From Roseivivax sediminis (GTDB lineage: Bacteria; Pseudomonadota; Alphaproteobacteria; Rhodobacterales; Rhodobacteraceae): DNA of 64,000 bases. This document shows, piece after piece, positions 38,553 through 47,135 of this stretch (within the stretch, counting starts at the first letter, position 1; each line of letters opens with the position of its first letter). The DNA lies in NCBI RefSeq assembly GCF_900112685.1, contig NZ_FOMS01000010.1, positions 62,001 to 126,000 on the forward strand. The letters run 5' to 3'. Made by a program: the position numbers and the translations under genes. The notes beneath the pieces were generated by a model. It worked only from the letters and a program-made list of their open reading frames with translations, was not told the DNA's origin and did no database searches.

Positions 38553-40136
38553 GTGACGGGACGGCGCAGGCGGCCGGGCCATACCGGGCTATTCATTCTC
38601 ACCGCATTCTGGTTCTTCATCGTGATTCCGCTCAGCGCCCTGGCGGCGCCGTATGCGGGCATGGTGATGGATGCGCGGTCGGGCGACGTATACTACAGCG
38701 AGAACGCGGACACGCGATTGCACCCCGCCTCGCTCACCAAGATGATGACCCTCTACATCGCCTTCGAGGCGGTGGAGAACGGCGAATTGTCGATGGACAC
38801 CGAAGTGACCATCACGCGCAACGCCGCGTCGGAGCCGCCGTCGAAGCTCGGCCTGCGCTCGGGCCAGAAAATCAAGCTGCGCTATCTGGTACGGGCTGCG
38901 GCGGTGAAATCCGCCAACGATGCCGCGACGGCCATCGGAGAGGCGATCTCGGGTTCCGAGGCCGCGTTCGCCCGGCGCATGAACCGCACCGCGAAGGCGC
39001 TGGGGATGACCCGGACCACCTTCAAGAACGCGCACGGGCTGACCGAATCGGGACACCTGTCGACGGCGCGCGACATGACCATCCTCGGGCGCCACGTGCT
39101 CTATGATTACCCCGAGTACTACAACCTCTTCAGCCGGATCACCGCCGATGCGGGTATGCGGCAGGTGTCGCACACAAATCGCCGCATGCTGCAGAGCTAT
39201 TCGGGCGCCGACGGAATCAAGACCGGCTACACCCGAGCCGCGGGATTCAACCTTGTCGCCTCGGCCGAGCGCGGCGGCGAGCGTGTGATCGCCACCGTCT
39301 TCGGCGGCAATTCCACCGCCTCGCGCAACGCGCAGGTGGCCAAGCTGCTCGACCTCGGGTTCTCCAAGGCACCGTCGCGCGTCGCCTTCTCGGCGCCGCG
39401 CCGCCCGCCCTACCAGGGCAATTCCGGCATCGACATGGAGGTCGCGCGCGATGCCGATCCGGTCGCCGGGCGGCACGGCAAGTCGGTGCGCACGGTGTCG
39501 GCCGCGGTGACGCGCAGCCTGCGCCCGATACCGCGCCCGGGATCGGAGCCCGAACCGGCACCGCTCGTCGCTTCGGTCGGCTCCGACATAGAAACCGTGC
39601 TGGCCGAAACCCGCGTCGCGGAAGCCGAAGCCGCCGCGGAAGCCGAATCGGACCTCGTGGCCGAAGCCGTCGCCGCCGCGGTGGATGTCGCCGCCGCCGA
39701 TGCGGCCGGTGCCGCCACGCAGGCCGCCGCAGGCACGGTGACCGCCCCGGGCGCCTCGCTGCGCCCCCGCGGCCGGCCGCAGGACGTGGTCGTCGCCTCC
39801 GCCGGCGGCACCACGGAGGCCGAAATTGCAGTCGCCTCGCGCAACACCCCGGACGACGCCGCGACCGAGGTCGTCAGCCGTGTGTCGACCTCGGGCGGAC
39901 GCCACTGGGGCATCAATGTCGGCCGCTACCCGAGCCACTACGCCGCGCAGAAAATGCTGGTGCAGACCGCGCTGTCGGAGATGTCGTCGCTCGACGGGTC
40001 GCTGCGCAAGGTGGTCGAGCGGTCGTCGGGCTACGACGCCAACTTCATGGGCATGACCCGCGAGATGGCAGACCTCGCCTGCCGCCGCCTGCAGGCACGC
40101 AAGGTCACCTGCTTCATGGTGGGTCCGCCGGGCTGA
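38553..40136 (+). CDS. D-alanyl-D-alanine carboxypeptidase with C-terminal SPOR domain
   Basis: A 527-aa periplasmic peptidase of the DacA/DacC family that trims pentapeptide stems. A signal sequence (about 11-32, ending LSALAAP) precedes the S11 domain with catalytic Ser60-x-x-Lys63 (SLTK), Ser120-x-Asn122 and KTG at 223-225. A long Ala/Glu/Arg-rich linker (about 300-445) leads to a SPOR-like domain from HWGINVGRYPSHYAAQKML to the end, expected to bind denuded glycan at septa. GTG 38553 is the start. The 377-base region before it, up to clpS, holds no gene; only weak promoter-like sequence near 38202-38211. Confidence 0.93.
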   Translation: MTGRRRRPGHTGLFILTAFWFFIVIPLSALAAPYAGMVMDARSGDVYYSENADTRLHPASLTKMMTLYIAFEAVENGELSMDTEVTITRNAASEPPSKLGLRSGQKIKLRYLVRAAAVKSANDAATAIGEAISGSEAAFARRMNRTAKALGMTRTTFKNAHGLTESGHLSTARDMTILGRHVLYDYPEYYNLFSRITADAGMRQVSHTNRRMLQSYSGADGIKTGYTRAAGFNLVASAERGGERVIATVFGGNSTASRNAQVAKLLDLGFSKAPSRVAFSAPRRPPYQGNSGIDMEVARDADPVAGRHGKSVRTVSAAVTRSLRPIPRPGSEPEPAPLVASVGSDIETVLAETRVAEAEAAAEAESDLVAEAVAAAVDVAAADAAGAATQAAAGTVTAPGASLRPRGRPQDVVVASAGGTTEAEIAVASRNTPDDAATEVVSRVSTSGGRHWGINVGRYPSHYAAQKMLVQTALSEMSSLDGSLRKVVERSSGYDANFMGMTREMADLACRRLQARKVTCFMVGPPG

Positions 40137-40167
40137 GGCGGCTTTCCCTGCAGCACGATCCAAGCTA

Positions 40168-40192
40168 AGGGCGGGCACCATGAGCCCGCCCT
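40168..40192 (+). other. Hairpin enclosing the rluB start codon
   Basis: AGGGCGGGC (40168-40176) and GCCCGCCCT (40184-40192) form a perfect 9-base-pair stem. The 7-base loop ACCATGA contains the rluB ATG (40180-40182). It may attenuate rluB translation or serve as the carboxypeptidase 3' end. Confidence 0.6.
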
Positions 40193-40968
40193 CTTCCATT
40201 CCCGGCGACCGAATCGCCAAGGTCATCGCCCGCGCCGGCCTCGCCTCGCGCCGCGACGCCGAGCGGATGATCGAGGCCGGCCGCGTCACCGTGAATGGCC
40301 GCAAGATCGACAGTCCCGCGCTCAACGTCACCGACGCCGATCGCATCGTCGTCGACGGTCGCCCCCTCGGCGCCGCCGAGGCGCCGCGACTCTGGCTCTA
40401 TCACAAGCCATCCGGCCTCGTGACGACGACAAAGGACGAACAGGGCCGACCGACGATCTTCGACGAATTGCCGGCGGAACTTCCACGGGTGATGACGGTC
40501 GGGCGGCTCGACCTCAATTCCGAGGGCCTGCTGCTGCTGACCAACGACGGCGGCATCAAGCGGCGGCTGGAGCTGCCATCGACCGGATGGCTGCGCCGGT
40601 ACCGCGTGCGCGTCAACGGCCAGCCCGACGATGCCACGTTCGAGCCGCTGCGCCGCGGCCTCGAAGTCGACGGCCAGCGCTTCCAGCCGATGGTGGTCAC
40701 GCTCGACCGCCAGCAGGGCTCCAACGCCTGGGTGACGGTCGGCCTGCGCGAGGGCAAGAACCGCGAGGTGCGCCGCGCCATGAACGACCTCGGCCTCTCA
40801 GTGAACCGGCTGATCCGCGTCTCATATGGGCCGTTCCAGCTTGGCCAGCTGAAGCGCGGCGCGGTCGAGGAAGTGCGCCCGCGCGTGGTTCGCGACCAGC
40901 TTGGCCTCGAGGGTGGCGCCACCGAACCCGCGCCCAAGAAGCCTCGCAAAATAAGGCGCAGGCGTTAA
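40180..40968 (+). CDS. rluB: 23S rRNA pseudouridine synthase, RluB type
   Basis: A 262-aa RsuA-family enzyme modifying 23S rRNA near U2605. It has an N-terminal S4 RNA-binding domain (IAKVIARAGLASRRDAERMI, residues about 12-60), the LYHKPSGLVTT start of the catalytic domain, catalytic Asp in GRLDLNSEGLLLL, and EGKNREVRRAM. The C-terminal 20 residues are Lys/Arg/Pro-rich. The ATG lies in the loop of a perfect hairpin, with no conventional ribosome binding site, 43 bases after the carboxypeptidase. Confidence 0.92.
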   Translation: MSPPSSIPGDRIAKVIARAGLASRRDAERMIEAGRVTVNGRKIDSPALNVTDADRIVVDGRPLGAAEAPRLWLYHKPSGLVTTTKDEQGRPTIFDELPAELPRVMTVGRLDLNSEGLLLLTNDGGIKRRLELPSTGWLRRYRVRVNGQPDDATFEPLRRGLEVDGQRFQPMVVTLDRQQGSNAWVTVGLREGKNREVRRAMNDLGLSVNRLIRVSYGPFQLGQLKRGAVEEVRPRVVRDQLGLEGGATEPAPKKPRKIRRRR

Positions 40969-41043
40969 CCAAACCTACACGGTTCCCGGTTTTTACCCGC
41001 GACGCGCCGCGATTTCGCCCGGATTGGCGCCGATCACGGGGAC

Positions 41044-41241
41044 ATGCTCGTCACTGTGCTCGCCATATGCCTCATGGGCCTCTCCGCCGCGCTCGTCGCC
41101 GTAAACCTGCGCGGCCTGGCATCCGATACCGCCGCCTCGCTTCGCAGCGGGGCGCGGCGAATGTCGCGGTCCGGCCGGCTCGCTTCCAACCTCGCCTTCT
41201 GCCTGCTGTGGCTGATGATCTTCGTGCTCAGCTACGGGTGA
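41044..41241 (+). CDS. Small two-helix membrane protein
   Basis: A 65-aa protein with hydrophobic segments at about 2-20 and 48-63, and a basic linker (LRSGARRMSRSGR) between. No recognised domain. It starts the cluster leading to TelA and is 16 bases before the next gene, suggesting co-transcription. Confidence 0.6.
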   Translation: MLVTVLAICLMGLSAALVAVNLRGLASDTAASLRSGARRMSRSGRLASNLAFCLLWLMIFVLSYG

Positions 41242-41257
41242 CCGGAAAGGGCCGCCG

Positions 41258-42082
41258 ATGAAGACCGTAACAGACCCGCGCCCGGACCGGCCCTCCGCCG
41301 CCGTCGATGCGCTGCCACTGCTGATACTGGCGGCCCTGCCGATTCTGCTGTGGCTCTTCGACGGCTCCCTGCCGGCGCTGCTGGGCGCGCTGGTCCACTT
41401 CGGGTTGCTGGGCGGCGCTGCGGTGCTGATCGCGCAGGGGCACGAAGCGCAGGTCGCCTATGATGCCGCCTCCGTCGCCCGCCGCCCGGCGGTGCCGAAG
41501 AAGCTCCTGGGCGCGGTGCTGCTGGGGCTGATGGTGTTCCTGCTCGCGGGCAGCCGGTTCTCCGAACTGGCCCCGCCGGTGATGATGGGACTCGCCGCGG
41601 CCGGCTTCGCGATCGCCGCCTTCGGCCTCGACCCGCTGCGGCACAAGGGGCTCGACGATCCCGACCACATTGCGCGCCTGCGCGCGGATGCGCTGATCGT
41701 GCGCGCCGACGCCGCACTGCGCGACGCCGTCGATCGGGTGCATCGCCTTGGCAGCACTCCGCTCAGCATCCGAACGGAGGCGATGCACGGGGCGGTCATG
41801 CGGCTCTTGCGCGCCTTTGCATCCGATCCGCACCGTTTGCTCGGACTCGAGAAACCTTTGGAGCGCCTCCTGTCGCTGATCGAGGTGGAGGTCGCACGGC
41901 TGGAAGCCGGATCGCACGAGGCCCCCAAACGCGCGGCGCGGATATATGCCACGCGGCTCGACGCGATGGCAACGGCGTTCGAGGCCGGCGCGCGCCAGCG
42001 CCGCCAGCGCGAGACGCCGGACGCCTACGCCCTCGACGCGGACCTGCTGATGGAGCGGATGCAGCGCGAACGCGCGGCCTGA
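41258..42082 (+). CDS. XpaC-like membrane protein, first copy
   Basis: A 274-aa protein with four hydrophobic segments in the first 125 residues (about 18-34, 37-58, 83-99, 105-122), then FGLDPLRHKGLDDPD and a helical cytosolic C-terminal half. The layout and the FGxDPLRxKGL motif recur in the 298-aa gene downstream, so the two are probable paralogues in the XpaC (5-bromo-4-chloroindolyl phosphate hydrolysis) family; the match of this copy is weaker. XpaC genes commonly precede telA. Exact function unknown. Confidence 0.65.
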   Translation: MKTVTDPRPDRPSAAVDALPLLILAALPILLWLFDGSLPALLGALVHFGLLGGAAVLIAQGHEAQVAYDAASVARRPAVPKKLLGAVLLGLMVFLLAGSRFSELAPPVMMGLAAAGFAIAAFGLDPLRHKGLDDPDHIARLRADALIVRADAALRDAVDRVHRLGSTPLSIRTEAMHGAVMRLLRAFASDPHRLLGLEKPLERLLSLIEVEVARLEAGSHEAPKRAARIYATRLDAMATAFEAGARQRRQRETPDAYALDADLLMERMQRERAA

Positions 42083-42180
42083 ACGCGTCGAGATTGTTGA
42101 CGCCGCAGAGCGGCGCGGCACTGGCAACACCGCGGCACATCCCCTAAGTTTCCGTCAACGACGGATAACCGGGGGTGCCG

Positions 42181-42270
42181 ATGTCGGGCTCGGCCATGCA
42201 GAAGCTGGCGTTTGTGCTGCTCTTCCTGTTGCAGGTGGGGGCAGCTCTCGGCTGGCTCGGAGGGCTCTGA
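42181..42270 (+). CDS. 29-aa predicted membrane peptide
   Basis: MSGSAMQKLAFVLLFLLQVG then AALGWLGGL: a single hydrophobic helix. It has a GGGGGTG stretch before the ATG, and its stop lies 3 bases before the next start. The tight fit supports translation, but the length makes it uncertain. Confidence 0.45.
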   Translation: MSGSAMQKLAFVLLFLLQVGAALGWLGGL

Positions 42271-42273
42271 GCG

Positions 42274-43170
42274 ATGGCGCAGCGCTTCGGCGGAAAGTTC
42301 AGCCCCGGTGGCGACGACACCAAAGGCGGCCCTCCGCCGGCCTATGCCGGTGCGCGCGTGAACCCGGTCGGCGCCCGAGCGAACATGATGTTCGTCCCGT
42401 CAGTGCTTCTGGGGTTCTTCTCTCTCGGTGCCGGGGCAGCCGGCCTCGCTTTCGGCCTTGTCGGCGCGGCAAGCTGGATCCTCGGGGCGTGGCTGCTGCG
42501 CGAGGGGCTCAAGGCGGAAGCCGAGTACAACGAACGCAAGGTCGCCCATCGCCCCGCCCTGCCGCGCAAGATCCTCGCAGGCGGGCTCGCCGGGATCGGC
42601 ATGGCCTTCGCCACCCTTTCGGGCGACAGCGGCCTGCCCGCCGCGATCGTCTACGGCGGCATTGCCGGGGCGCTGCACCTCTTCTCCTTCGGCATCGACC
42701 CCTTGCGCGGCAAGGGGCTGGCCGGTGCCGACAGCTTCCAGAAGGACCGCGTCGCCCGCGTCGTCGACGAGGCGGAGGACTACCTGCGCGACATGGACTC
42801 AGCGGCAACCCGCGCCGGCGATCGGCAGGTGATCTCGCGCGTCGAACGTTTCCGCACCACCGCCCGAGAGCTCATCCGTACGGTAGAGGACGACCCGCGG
42901 GACCTCACCGCGGCGCGCAAGTACCTCGGCGTCTACCTCATGGGCGCTCGCGACGCGGCGGTGAAATTTGCCGACATCTACACAAGGTCGCGCGACAGCG
43001 CCGCAAGGAGCGACTTTCTGGCCTTGCTGACCGATCTGGAGGAGAGTTTCGGCCAGAAGACGAAGGCGCTTCTGGTCGACACCAACAGCGATCTGGCGGT
43101 AGAGATCGACGTGCTGCGCGACCGCCTGCAGCGCGAGGGGGTGCGGATCGACCGCACCACCGGCCCGTAA
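42274..43170 (+). CDS. XpaC family protein (5-bromo-4-chloroindolyl phosphate hydrolysis family)
   Basis: A 298-aa protein with a Gly-rich N-terminus, four hydrophobic segments (about 40-80 and 100-145), FGIDPLRGKGLAGAD, and a helical C-terminal half (about 155-290). XpaC is the usual gene partner of TelA and is thought to take part in envelope stress resistance; no hydrolase active site is evident, and the family name derives from a phenotype. It is 21 bases before telA. Confidence 0.8.
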   Translation: MAQRFGGKFSPGGDDTKGGPPPAYAGARVNPVGARANMMFVPSVLLGFFSLGAGAAGLAFGLVGAASWILGAWLLREGLKAEAEYNERKVAHRPALPRKILAGGLAGIGMAFATLSGDSGLPAAIVYGGIAGALHLFSFGIDPLRGKGLAGADSFQKDRVARVVDEAEDYLRDMDSAATRAGDRQVISRVERFRTTARELIRTVEDDPRDLTAARKYLGVYLMGARDAAVKFADIYTRSRDSAARSDFLALLTDLEESFGQKTKALLVDTNSDLAVEIDVLRDRLQREGVRIDRTTGP

Positions 43171-43191
43171 CCTGTATAGGGATCAAGACCG

Positions 43192-44376
43192 ATGTCCGAA
43201 GCCGTCCGGGCCAAGGCCCAGGAAACCGAAGCGCTGGTCGAAGACGTGAACCGCGCCGCGCTGCCGGAGCCGTCCGCGGCCGACGCGCTGCCGCATCTCG
43301 ACCCGGCCAACCAGGCCGAGCACGACGAGATCCGCTCGCGCATGGACGAGGTCGACCTCGACGACACCAATTCCATCGTCTCCTTCGGCGCGGCTGCTCA
43401 ATCGGAGTTGCAGCAGATCAGCCAGTCGATGCTCGCGGGCGTGAAGAACAAGGATGTCGGCCCGGCGGGCGATTCGCTGCGCGGCATCGTCACCACGATC
43501 CGCGGCTTCTCGGTCAGCGAGCTCGACGTGCGGCGCGAACGGTCATGGTGGGAAAAGCTCATCGGGCGCGCCGCGCCGATGGCCAAGTTCACCGCCCGCT
43601 ACGAGGAAGTCCAGGGGCAGATCGACCGCATCACAGACGAGCTTCTCAAGCACGAACATACGCTGCTGAAGGACATCAAGTCGCTCGACATGCTCTACGA
43701 GAAGACGCTGCAGTTCTACGACGAACTGGCGCTCTACATCGCGGCGGGCGAAGCCAAGCTGGCCGAGATCGACGCGACCGCGATCCCCGAGAAGGAGGCC
43801 GAGGTCGAGGCGGCGGACGAGGATGACAAGATGATCCGCTCGCAGGAGCTGCGCGACCTGCGCGCCGGACGCGACGATCTCGAACGCCGGGTCCACGATC
43901 TGAAGCTCACGCGGCAGGTGACGATGCAGTCGCTGCCCTCGATCCGGCTGGTGCAGGAAAACGACAAGTCGCTAGTCACCAAGATCAACTCCACCCTCGT
44001 CAACACCGTCCCGCTATGGGAGACGCAGCTGGCGCAGGCGGTCACCGTCCAGCGCTCGCGCGAGGCGGCCGGCGCGGTGCGCGAGGCGAACGACCTGACC
44101 AACGAGCTTCTGACCGCGAACGCCCAGAACCTGCGCGAAAGCAATCGCGAGGTGCGCCAGGAGATCGAGCGCGGCGTCTTCGACATCGAGGCGGTCAAGC
44201 AGGCCAACGCGGACCTCATCGGCACGATCGAGGAAAGCCTGAAGATCGCGGACGAGGGCAAGGCCCGCCGCGCCCAGGCCGAACAGGACCTCGGAGAGAT
44301 GGAGCGCGAGCTGCGCGAGACGCTCGCCTCGGCCAGGTCGCAGCGCGGTGGTGCCGACGCCCCGAAATCGGGCTGA
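43192..44376 (+). CDS. telA: Toxic anion resistance protein TelA
   Basis: A 394-aa soluble, helical protein of the TelA/KlaA family, associated with tellurite, colicin and lantibiotic resistance. Segments such as DTNSIVSFGAAAQSELQQIS near residues 60-80, TIRGFSVSELD and the C-terminal EAVKQANADLIGTIEESLKI match the family. It contains long coiled-coil stretches (about 190-245 and 330-385). Upstream XpaC and downstream lipoprotein indicate an operon; the DUF2927 gene starts 4 bases after its stop. Confidence 0.9.
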   Translation: MSEAVRAKAQETEALVEDVNRAALPEPSAADALPHLDPANQAEHDEIRSRMDEVDLDDTNSIVSFGAAAQSELQQISQSMLAGVKNKDVGPAGDSLRGIVTTIRGFSVSELDVRRERSWWEKLIGRAAPMAKFTARYEEVQGQIDRITDELLKHEHTLLKDIKSLDMLYEKTLQFYDELALYIAAGEAKLAEIDATAIPEKEAEVEAADEDDKMIRSQELRDLRAGRDDLERRVHDLKLTRQVTMQSLPSIRLVQENDKSLVTKINSTLVNTVPLWETQLAQAVTVQRSREAAGAVREANDLTNELLTANAQNLRESNREVRQEIERGVFDIEAVKQANADLIGTIEESLKIADEGKARRAQAEQDLGEMERELRETLASARSQRGGADAPKSG

Positions 44377-44380
44377 CGAC

Positions 44381-45376
44381 ATGGTACGGCGCGGGCGCCC
44401 ACTTGAAATTGCGGCGGCGGCGCTTCTGGCGGTTGCGCTGGCCGGATGCGACGCCTCCGTGGCACCGGCCCCGCCGGCGGTGAAGCCGGAGGCGCGCCCG
44501 GCCCGGCCCGCGCCCGCGGCCGAACCCGAGACGCCCCCGGCCCCCTCGCAGCGCAGCGCGGAACTGGCCAGCTATTATGCCCGGCTGGAGCGGGATCTGG
44601 TCGGCCAGGGGCTGCTGCGCACCGATGGCGGCGGTCCGGACACGCCGGTGACCGACACCCGGCTTGCCCGGGATTTCGAGCGGATCGCGCTTGCGGAGGA
44701 ATACGAGCGGGGGGCCGGTCTGCGCCCGTCCTCGGGCGCCCTCGGCCGGGTCAAGCGCTGGCAGATTCCGGTACGTGTCGATGCCGAGTTCGGCGCCTCC
44801 GTCGACGCCGAGGCGGTGCGGCGCGAGACCGGCACCTTGCGACGCTATGTCGACCGGCTGGCGCGCGTGACCGGCCATCCGATCACTATGTCGCCGACAA
44901 ACCCAAACTTCCACGTCCTGTTCATGAGCGAGGACGACCGCAGCAACGTCGCGCCGCGCGTGAAGGAACTTGTCCCCGACATCGACGGCGCATCGCTAGC
45001 GGTTCTGCAAACGCTCCCGCGGGAGATCCACTGCCTGGTGATCGCCTTCTCGGACAAGCCGGGCGGCTATTCCTACGGGCGGGCCGTGGCGCTGGTTCGG
45101 GCCGAGCATCCGAACCTTCTGATGAAGTCCTGCATTCACGAAGAGGTCGCGCAGGGCCTCGGCCTGGCCAATGACAGCCCGCAGGCCCGCCCGTCGATCT
45201 TCAACGACGACGACGAGTTCGCACTTCTCACCACGCATGACGAGATGCTGCTCGAGATCCTCTACGACCCGCGCCTGCGGGCCGGAATGACCGCCGAGGA
45301 GGCGCGCCCCATCGTCCGGGAGATCGCGACCGAGCTTGTCGGCGAACGGGTGGCGTCGGTCGCGACGCCCCACTGA
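44381..45376 (+). CDS. DUF2927 lipoprotein
   Basis: A 331-aa lipoprotein. The N-terminus has a signal peptide ending in the lipobox LAGC, followed by a Pro/Ala-rich tether (about 25-70). The C-terminal DUF2927 domain contains SCIHEEVAQGLGLANDS and FNDDDEFALLT. The HEE in this segment resembles a metalloprotease-like site, but a complete HExxH is absent, so activity is unproven. ATG 44381 is 4 bases after telA. Placed with telA, it probably acts at the outer leaflet or periplasmic face of the same system. Confidence 0.8.
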   Translation: MVRRGRPLEIAAAALLAVALAGCDASVAPAPPAVKPEARPARPAPAAEPETPPAPSQRSAELASYYARLERDLVGQGLLRTDGGGPDTPVTDTRLARDFERIALAEEYERGAGLRPSSGALGRVKRWQIPVRVDAEFGASVDAEAVRRETGTLRRYVDRLARVTGHPITMSPTNPNFHVLFMSEDDRSNVAPRVKELVPDIDGASLAVLQTLPREIHCLVIAFSDKPGGYSYGRAVALVRAEHPNLLMKSCIHEEVAQGLGLANDSPQARPSIFNDDDEFALLTTHDEMLLEILYDPRLRAGMTAEEARPIVREIATELVGERVASVATPH

Positions 45377-45551
45377 TCGCGGCGCGGGCCGTAGCGATGC
45401 GAGGCGCGAGAGCTTATATGTACCGCCGAATGAAAATGGGGGCCGACGGGTGACGATCGAGACATGCGACGCGTTCCGGGGCACCCTGCCGGACGGCGGA
45501 CGTGCCGCCGCGCGGACAAAGAGAATTCCTGGGCAACATTAGGCGACAGTC

Positions 45552-46679
45552 ATGGGTATCTTCGATTTCCTCTCCGGTCAGTTCATCGATGTCATCGAAT
45601 GGACGGCCGACACCCGCGACACGCTGGTCTGGCGCTTCGAGCGTGAGGGCCACGAGATCAAGTACGGCGCCAAGCTGACCGTGCGCGAGGGGCAGGCGGC
45701 CGTCTTCGTGCACGAGGGGCAGCTTGCCGACGTCTTCACCCCCGGTCTCTACATGCTCGAGACCAACAACATGCCGATCATGACCTCGCTGCAGCACTGG
45801 GACCACGGCTTCCGCTCTCCGTTCAAGTCCGAGGTCTACTTCGTCTCCACCGCGCGGTTCACCGACCTCAAATGGGGCACGAAGAACCCGATCATGCTGC
45901 GCGACCCGGAATTCGGGCCGCTGCGGCTGCGCGCCTTCGGCACCTACTCGATCAAGGTGACCGATCCCGGCCTTTTCCTGACCGAGATCGTCGGCACCGA
46001 CGGCGAGTTCACCCGCGACGAGGTCAGCTTCCAGATCCGCAACATCATCGTGCAGGAGGCGTCGCGCGCACTGGCGTCCTCGGGCATCCCCGCGCTCGAC
46101 ATGGCGGCCAATACCGGAGAGCTGGGCGGGCTGGTGGCCGAGGCGATCCAGCCCACGATCGCCGAATACGGCCTGACCATCCCCGAGCTCTACATCGAGA
46201 ACATCTCCCTGCCGCCGGCGGTGGAGAAGGCGCTGGACGCGCGCACATCGCGCGGGATCGCCGGCAATCTCGACGATCACATGAAGTGGAAGGCCGCCGA
46301 GGCGATGGGAAAGGGCGGCACTGCGGGCGACGCGATGGGCGCCGGCATGGGCGCCGGTCTCGGGATGGCGATGGGCCACGCGATGGGCGCGCAGGGGCCC
46401 TGGGGTGCCGCGCCCGCTCAGGCGCAGGCCGCCGCCGCCCAGTCCACGCCGCCGCCCCCGCCGGTGGAGCATGTCTGGCACATCGCCGAGAACGGGCAGA
46501 GCCACGGCCCCTACTCCAAGGCACGCCTGGGGCGCATGGCGACCGAGGGCGGGCTGACCCGCGACACGCTGGTCTGGACCGCCGGTCAGGACGGCTGGAA
46601 GCCCGCCGGCGAGGTGACGGAACTCGCGCAGCTCTTCACGGTGATGCCGCCGCCCCCACCGCCGCCGCCCCCGGCCTGA
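45552..46679 (+). CDS. SPFH-domain protein with C-terminal GYF-like domain (YdjI type)
   Basis: A 375-aa protein. Residues about 20-235 are an SPFH domain (stomatin/flotillin-like), of the YdjI type: WRFEREGHEIKYGAKLTVREGQAAVFVHEG. A Gly/Met/Ala-rich linker (about 250-290) follows, then a GYF_2-like domain with HGPYSKARLGRMATEGGL and TLVWTAGQDGWKPA. It ends in a run of nine prolines. Such proteins assemble at membranes and recruit partners through the GYF and proline segments. The 175-base gap before it holds nothing recognised. Confidence 0.85.
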   Translation: MGIFDFLSGQFIDVIEWTADTRDTLVWRFEREGHEIKYGAKLTVREGQAAVFVHEGQLADVFTPGLYMLETNNMPIMTSLQHWDHGFRSPFKSEVYFVSTARFTDLKWGTKNPIMLRDPEFGPLRLRAFGTYSIKVTDPGLFLTEIVGTDGEFTRDEVSFQIRNIIVQEASRALASSGIPALDMAANTGELGGLVAEAIQPTIAEYGLTIPELYIENISLPPAVEKALDARTSRGIAGNLDDHMKWKAAEAMGKGGTAGDAMGAGMGAGLGMAMGHAMGAQGPWGAAPAQAQAAAAQSTPPPPPVEHVWHIAENGQSHGPYSKARLGRMATEGGLTRDTLVWTAGQDGWKPAGEVTELAQLFTVMPPPPPPPPPA

Positions 46680-46688
46680 TCGGCACGG

Positions 46689-47024
46689 TCAGGCATCGGC
46701 GCGCAATCCGGCCATCAGACGGCGCAGCGTTTCGCAGGCTCCTGCGAAACTCCCTGCCTCCAGCGCTTCGAGCGCCGCGCGCCCATTGCCGCGCGACAGG
46801 TGCCCGTTGATGCAGGCGACAGCCCGCAGCAGCGCCGCGTAGCTTTCCTCTGCGCCGGCAGCGCGCGCCGCCTTGCCTGACCCATGATCGCTGGCAAGCC
46901 AGTCCTCGACCTCCGGCACCGCACCGTCCGGCACCGGGCCGGTCCCGTTCACCGCCGCCGCCCGCAACCGCGCCGCAAGCGCGTCGACGGCGCCTGTCCG
47001 GAAATCACTCTGCATCTTCGTCAT
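46689..47024 (-). CDS. Hypothetical helical protein
   Basis: A 111-aa, Ala-rich, mostly helical soluble protein starting MTKMQSDFRTGAVDAL, with no motif I recognise. GAGGG lies about 8 bases before ATG 47024. It lies on the opposite strand inside the stress cluster, between the SPFH and zinc-ribbon genes, and ends 9 bases from the SPFH stop. The open frame continues upstream antisense to the zinc-ribbon gene, which I take as shadow. Confidence 0.5.
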   Translation of the reverse strand: MTKMQSDFRTGAVDALAARLRAAAVNGTGPVPDGAVPEVEDWLASDHGSGKAARAAGAEESYAALLRAVACINGHLSRGNGRAALEALEAGSFAGACETLRRLMAGLRADA

Positions 47025-47135
47025 CGCAGACCCTCGGCCCTCGCGTGATCCCGACCGCCACACTGCCCCGTGGTCTGCCAAGAATCCGTGAAGATCGCGC
47101 TTGATGACCGCGACACCGCCGGTACTCTCCGCGCC

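Noticed and set aside
45450-45542. 30-codon frame before the SPFH gene
   Set aside because: No ribosome binding site, no hydrophobic or repeat pattern; likely chance.
47070-47135. Upstream GTG start for the zinc-ribbon protein
   Set aside because: The added 22 residues are not conserved in character and lack a ribosome binding site; ATG 47136 gives a compact N-terminus before the first zinc ribbon.
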